Shown here piece by piece: positions 7,529 to 11,251 of a stretch of DNA of 11,251 nt. The position numbers and the translations under genes are program-made. The stretch comes from Chitinophaga pinensis (GTDB lineage Bacteria > Bacteroidota > Bacteroidia > AKYH767-A > OLB10), in assembly GCA_945872015.1 (NCBI GenBank), contig CAMBYJ010000035.1, forward strand, positions 1 to 11,251. Direction: 5' to 3'. Each line of letters opens with the position of its first letter. Position 1 is the first letter of the stretch. The notes under the pieces were generated by a model. That model did not search any database. It was given only the letters and a program-made list of their open reading frames with translations, and was not told the origin of the DNA.

Positions 7529-7555
7529 AATCCCTTGAATATTACTCAAGGGATT
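7529..7555 (-). terminator. Intrinsic terminator after the phosphorelay operon
   Basis: On the minus strand a 10-bp perfect stem (AATCCCTTGA pairing with TCAAGGGATT) encloses a 7-base loop. It runs directly into TTTTTTACTTTTATAAG, so the stem is followed by a U-tract. It lies 24 bases after the stop of the LamG/FN3-like gene and 30 bases before the mscL start. It therefore separates the two minus-strand operons. Confidence 0.85.
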
Positions 7556-7579
7556 GATAAATTAAGATGATAAATCTAA

Positions 7580-8683
7580 TTAATTTGAACTAGAGCTGTT
7601 TTGTTGGATAACTCCTGGCTTTATTCGAATAGCAATAACAGGTAACCAAATTGATTTGCTCGTGTTGTTATTTAACCCGATTCGGTAGTAATTGACTCCA
7701 GGATTAGGATTAGAGTCTATAAGCGAATAGGTTCTCAATCCACTCGAAATTCCTGCTGCTTTGATTCTTCCTACTTCTTGATATTCTTTCGTATCGAAGC
7801 TACGTTCAATTTTAAAATAATCGGTTCCGTTTTCTTTAGCTGTGAACCACTGTATTGCGACTTCCTTTCCTTTCAAATCTGCCGTAAATCCTAGTAAGTC
7901 CATTGGCGAAAAATTCGACTGACCTGTTTTCTTAATGATAATATTATTAATAACTGGCTTGTCGGATTTATTACCATTGATTTTATAACCAATTACGAGA
8001 TTGTTTTTTTCGTTCCATGTTAGCCTACAATTTGGAGCAGCCTGATTAGACCAGATTAAAATTTTATTAATAAATACTTCTCCTTTGCCTGTTTGTGGGG
8101 TGTATAAAAAACGACAATTATAAATTGTGTTATCTGTCAATTCATAAGCAATAGCTTCTTTTACTGCATAGCTTTTTCCATTCGGACCAGTAAGTGTATA
8201 ATTGATGTTGATACCATCTTTATCAAATCCGAATTCAAATTCTTTTCCACGACTAAAAAATTGTCCGTCTGTTTCAAGCTTATTAAAGTCGATTGAAAAA
8301 TCAAGTCCATCAGCATTCAGTAATTCATTTTCTTTTAGAACAATTGATAAGTCTTTTCCATTTTTTCCCGCAGCTAAACCACTGAATCCATTTGGTGTCG
8401 AAACATAATGAGCATCTTCCGATATGCTTTCAATATCTTCCGAAGTAATCGATTGGCTTTTATCCTTATCATCCCATTTGAAGTTAGTAACTACTTCGCC
8501 GTTATTAATGATATCGTTTTCGATAATAGCAGGGTTTTTACCGAGGGAGTCGTCAGAGCTAAAAACATTATAGAAAAATACTATCGAATATTTTAAAACA
8601 ACAACCGATATTGTAAAGGCAGCAACGTACCTGGCAATTTGCCTTGCCCGTAAATTTTGCCTTTGTCTATTTCTTAGTTTCAT
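7580..8683 (-). CDS. Membrane-anchored protein with LamG-like and FN3-like regions
   Basis: This 367-residue protein is of unknown function. A very basic N-terminus (KLRNRQRQNLRARQ) precedes one hydrophobic segment at about 19-41, giving an N-in signal anchor with the rest outside the cytoplasm. A polar, acidic linker follows (about 43-90). Residues about 92-257 are strand-rich and look like a LamG/concanavalin-like sandwich (DGLDFSIDF, FSRGKEFEFGFD, GEVFINKILIWSN). Residues about 262-355 resemble an FN3-type fold common in Bacteroidota surface proteins (VAIQWFTAKENGTDYFKIER, then NYYRIGL). There is no catalytic motif, and the tail is Ser/Asn-rich. I chose the ATG at 8683, which lies 1 base after the regulator stop; a GTG at 8692 would add three residues and overlap that stop. 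As last gene of the phosphorelay operon, it may be a sensor accessory or an output, but this is inference. Confidence 0.8.
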   Translation of the reverse strand: MKLRNRQRQNLRARQIARYVAAFTISVVVLKYSIVFFYNVFSSDDSLGKNPAIIENDIINNGEVVTNFKWDDKDKSQSITSEDIESISEDAHYVSTPNGFSGLAAGKNGKDLSIVLKENELLNADGLDFSIDFNKLETDGQFFSRGKEFEFGFDKDGININYTLTGPNGKSYAVKEAIAYELTDNTIYNCRFLYTPQTGKGEVFINKILIWSNQAAPNCRLTWNEKNNLVIGYKINGNKSDKPVINNIIIKKTGQSNFSPMDLLGFTADLKGKEVAIQWFTAKENGTDYFKIERSFDTKEYQEVGRIKAAGISSGLRTYSLIDSNPNPGVNYYRIGLNNNTSKSIWLPVIAIRIKPGVIQQNSSSSN

Positions 8684-8684
8684 A

Positions 8685-9857
8685 TTAAGCACTTACAAAT
8701 GTTAAATCTTCAACGGTGATAATATTATCTTCAGCCATTAAAGCAGCTCTTTCAATTACCGCTTTTAGTTCACGAATGTTTCCTGGCCAATCATAATCCA
8801 GCATAAATGCACATGCATCTTTTGATAATGTCACTTGCGGCATTCTGTTTTCTTTGCAGAAATCGTTCAAGAAACTTTTACCTAATAATAAAATATCATC
8901 ACCTCTTTCTTTCAAAGGAGGAAGGTGAATTAAAAATCCTTGAAGTCGGTAAAACAAATCTTCTCTGAATCTTCCTTCTTTAACTTCGTGCAACATGTTT
9001 TTGTTAGTAGCAGCAATCAAGCGGAAATCAAGTTTCATGATTTTATTACTTCCAATACGTGTTACTTCTTTTTCCTGAAGCACGCGAAGTAATTTTGTTT
9101 GTAGACTTAAATCCATCTCTCCAATTTCATCTAAGAAAATGGTGCCGCCATCAGCTTCTTCAAATTTACCAATTCGTTTTTCGCGCGCATCGGTAAAGGC
9201 TCCTTTCTCATGACCGAATAATTCACTCTCTACTAGATCTGTTGGAATGGCTCCCATATTTACAATTACAAAAGGCTTACGAGAACGATTTGAATTGTAA
9301 TGAAGAGCTTTAGCAACTAGTTCTTTACCAGTACCACTCTGACCAGTAACTAAAACAGTCATATTGTTCTTTTCTACTTTTTGAATAAGACGAAGAACTT
9401 TTAAGACCTCTTTACTATTGCCAATAATATTTGAGTATTTATTACGATCGATGATTTGATCTTTTAATAACTCTACTTCTTTTCTTAATGTTGAATTTTC
9501 AGCTAAAGTATTTACACTTTTTCTGATGTACTCAATCATCATTTCATCTTTGAAAACATATCCATTAGCTCCGTTATTTAAACATTTTAAAACAACATCT
9601 GCTTTCTCTTGTCCAGAGCAAATAATAACCTGAATAGTTTGTGAATAGGCTTTAATTTTTGCCATTACAGAAAAACCATCTTCATCCGGTAGATTGTAAT
9701 CAAGGATTACAATATCAGGATTCTGATGTAAGTTGTTCAAAGAATCTTGTGCATTTTCAAAAGTGAAAATTTCACAGTTCGCGTTGACAATTAGTGATTG
9801 TCTTATAACTGATGTAACAATAGGATCGTCTTCAATAATAAAAACCTTTGTATTCAT
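8685..9857 (-). CDS. Response regulator with sigma-54-activator AAA+ domain, lacking a DNA-binding domain
   Basis: This protein has 390 residues. The receiver domain (1-120) has the acidic pair at 10-11, phospho-acceptor Asp53 in ILDYNLPDEDG, Ser81 and Lys103. The AAA+ domain (about 142-380) has Walker A GQSGTGKE (172-179), the L1 loop GAFTDA (219-224, where most family members have GAFTGA), Walker B FLDEIGE (241-247), sensor I AATN (282-285), arginine-finger region GRFREDLFYRL (295-305) and sensor II WPGNIREL (357-364). The protein ends about 26 residues later at TFVSA, with no Fis-type helix-turn-helix. By family, phosphorylation should drive oligomerisation and ATP-powered remodelling of RpoN holoenzyme. 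Without its own DNA-binding domain it would act from solution or through a partner. It starts 1 base after the kinase stop, so the kinase is probably its phosphodonor. Confidence 0.93.
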   Translation of the reverse strand: MNTKVFIIEDDPIVTSVIRQSLIVNANCEIFTFENAQDSLNNLHQNPDIVILDYNLPDEDGFSVMAKIKAYSQTIQVIICSGQEKADVVLKCLNNGANGYVFKDEMMIEYIRKSVNTLAENSTLRKEVELLKDQIIDRNKYSNIIGNSKEVLKVLRLIQKVEKNNMTVLVTGQSGTGKELVAKALHYNSNRSRKPFVIVNMGAIPTDLVESELFGHEKGAFTDAREKRIGKFEEADGGTIFLDEIGEMDLSLQTKLLRVLQEKEVTRIGSNKIMKLDFRLIAATNKNMLHEVKEGRFREDLFYRLQGFLIHLPPLKERGDDILLLGKSFLNDFCKENRMPQVTLSKDACAFMLDYDWPGNIRELKAVIERAALMAEDNIITVEDLTFVSA

Positions 9858-9858
9858 T

Positions 9859-11251
9859 TTAATGGATAATGGTGTTTAGTTCTGATTCTAGTTCTTTAAT
9901 GGCATAAGCCATCACTTCTTCAATACGTGTAATCATCGCAGGGATATTCTCTGGGTTTTTTTCTTTCGCTTGACTCTCAATTTTTGCAGCTAATACATTT
10001 AATTCTTTTAGGCCGACATAGTTAAATGAAGGCTTTACTTTGTGTGCAGCTAATTTTAGATTCTCCCAATCATCATTAACAAACGCATTTTTGATAGCAT
10101 TAATTGCGATAGGGGTGTTCGTTAGGAACATAATTAGGAAGTCCTTGTAAAATTGCTCATTATCATCCGATAGCTCTCTGAGAAAGTGCATGTCAGTAAA
10201 ACGATCGCTGGTAGTACTTTGCATAGATTGACCCTCCTTTAATTTTGACTCGTTAGTGACTTCTACGATAAGTTTCTTAATAAGTTGTTGCAATTCACCA
10301 GTTTTAAATGGTTTTGAGATATAATCATTCATGCCTGATGCAATACATTTCTCTCGTTCGCCATTCATAGCGTGTCCGGTAATAGCTATAATAGGAGTAA
10401 TCGAATTCAATCCGTTAGAGTTTCTAATTAACGATGTTGCTTTATAACCATCAATATCCGGCATTTCAATATCCATTAATATTAAGTCGTATTGCTTCTT
10501 ACTTGCATAAGCTACAGCATCTTCACCGTTCATCGCAAAGTCATATTCGTAATTCCAGTCCTTTAATATTTTTTCAATAATAAATCGGTTGATGTCGTGA
10601 TCTTCCGCCACCAATACTTTTATTTGAACAGGAATTCCATCAGCTACCTTAGAATCATTCGTCACTTGAGTTGAAGTGATTTCAGAAATTTTATAAGGAA
10701 TTTTAATCGTAAATAGCGTTCCTTTATCAAGAGCTGAATCTACATAGATGCTTCCGTTTTGTTTTTCTACAAGTTGCTTTGTAATATTTAAACCAAGTCC
10801 AGTACCGCCGTATTTACGAGTTATGTCGAGGCTCGCCTGACTAAAGGTGTTGAAGATTGTTTTTATTTTATGTGCAGGAATGCCTATGCCTGTATCTTTA
10901 ATTCTGATTTCAAGCATCACATATTTACTCGAACGGTCATAGCAATCAACTGAAATGTCAATACCCCCAAGATTTGTAAACTTAACTGCATTGCCTAAAA
11001 TATTATTTACTACTTGTGTTAAACGAACAGGGTCGCCTTTGATGCATTCTGGCACATTATTGTTAATGGTAGTTTTAATGTAAATTCCTTTTTCGTTCGA
11101 TTTAGGAATAAATGCCGCGATGCTTGATTGGATGATATCTCTACTATTGAAGTCGATATCTTCAAATGTCATATGACCTGCATCGATTTTCGATAAGTCT
11201 AAGATGTCATTAACAATTACCAATAATGTATTGGCCGATTTTCGAATTAAC
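9859..11251 (-). CDS. Hybrid histidine kinase with receiver and HPt domains, 5' end outside window
   Basis: The frame is open to the window edge on the minus strand, and the TTG at 11223 is an internal codon. About 463 residues are visible. They begin in the second helix of the HisKA domain (LDLSKIDAG), so the phospho-accepting His and any sensor lie outside. The HATPase domain follows: N-box NNILGNAVKFT (82-92), G1 DTGIG (119-123) and G2 GGTGLGL (148-154). A receiver domain comes next (about 210-328), with AEDHDINR, phospho-acceptor Asp260 in LMDIEMPDIDG, and SKPF with Lys313. The C-terminal HPt domain has LAAHKVKPSF with His403. This gives a His-Asp-His phosphorelay inside one chain, ready to pass phosphate to the receiver of the adjacent response regulator, whose start lies 1 base downstream. 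The signal sensed cannot be judged. Confidence 0.93.
   Translation of the reverse strand, partial: LIRKSANTLLVIVNDILDLSKIDAGHMTFEDIDFNSRDIIQSSIAAFIPKSNEKGIYIKTTINNNVPECIKGDPVRLTQVVNNILGNAVKFTNLGGIDISVDCYDRSSKYVMLEIRIKDTGIGIPAHKIKTIFNTFSQASLDITRKYGGTGLGLNITKQLVEKQNGSIYVDSALDKGTLFTIKIPYKISEITSTQVTNDSKVADGIPVQIKVLVAEDHDINRFIIEKILKDWNYEYDFAMNGEDAVAYASKKQYDLILMDIEMPDIDGYKATSLIRNSNGLNSITPIIAITGHAMNGEREKCIASGMNDYISKPFKTGELQQLIKKLIVEVTNESKLKEGQSMQSTTSDRFTDMHFLRELSDDNEQFYKDFLIMFLTNTPIAINAIKNAFVNDDWENLKLAAHKVKPSFNYVGLKELNVLAAKIESQAKEKNPENIPAMITRIEEVMAYAIKELESELNTIIH

Noticed and set aside
8202..8596. Two adjoining plus-strand open frames opposite the LamG/FN3-like gene
   Set aside because: The opposite strand has the better gene: tight operon spacing, signal anchor and plausible folds. 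The plus-strand products are Ser/Phe-rich, as expected from antisense reading.
11048..11065. TGGCACATTATTGTTA, partly like a sigma-54 promoter
   Set aside because: The -24 half matches, but the -12 half lacks the required GC, and it lies inside kinase coding sequence.

Overview
The window looks like ordinary chromosome from a low-GC member of the Bacteroidota. Four things suggest this: start codons lack Shine-Dalgarno sequences; there is a TACCTTTG element, the Bacteroidota-type -7 box (TAnnTTTG), just upstream of pruA; a DUF3078 outer-membrane-type protein is present, a family typical of this phylum; and the secreted or membrane proteins carry LamG-like and FN3-like folds. I see no insertion sequence, CRISPR array, tRNA, rRNA or phage gene. 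There is no gene-free stretch longer than about 75 bases.

Left end, plus strand (1-1164): the 3' part of a small multi-span membrane protein, a VOC-family (glyoxalase-fold) protein whose start follows a run of eight C, and a DUF1801 (YdhG/Fra-like) protein whose start overlaps the VOC stop. This set ends in a perfect 17-bp inverted repeat that also serves the convergent pruA gene as a terminator.

Minus strand, pruA (1212-2843): 1-pyrroline-5-carboxylate dehydrogenase, with a good Bacteroidota-type promoter of its own in the 74-base gap upstream.

Minus strand, mscL - DUF3078 gene - AddA-like helicase-nuclease (7498 down to 2918): three genes with junctions of 1 and 2 bases, so very likely one operon. 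It joins a mechanosensitive channel, an outer-membrane-type protein and a DNA-repair enzyme. No AddB partner is visible.

Minus strand, right end (11251 down to 7580): a hybrid histidine kinase (cut by the window edge) with receiver and HPt domains, then a sigma-54-activator-type response regulator with no DNA-binding domain and a GAFTDA loop, then a single-span membrane-anchored LamG/FN3-like protein. The junctions are 1 base each, and a clear intrinsic terminator follows the last gene. The kinase, phosphotransfer domain and regulator look like a self-contained phosphorelay. The membrane protein is its co-transcribed partner, of unknown role, and this is the most interesting part of the window.
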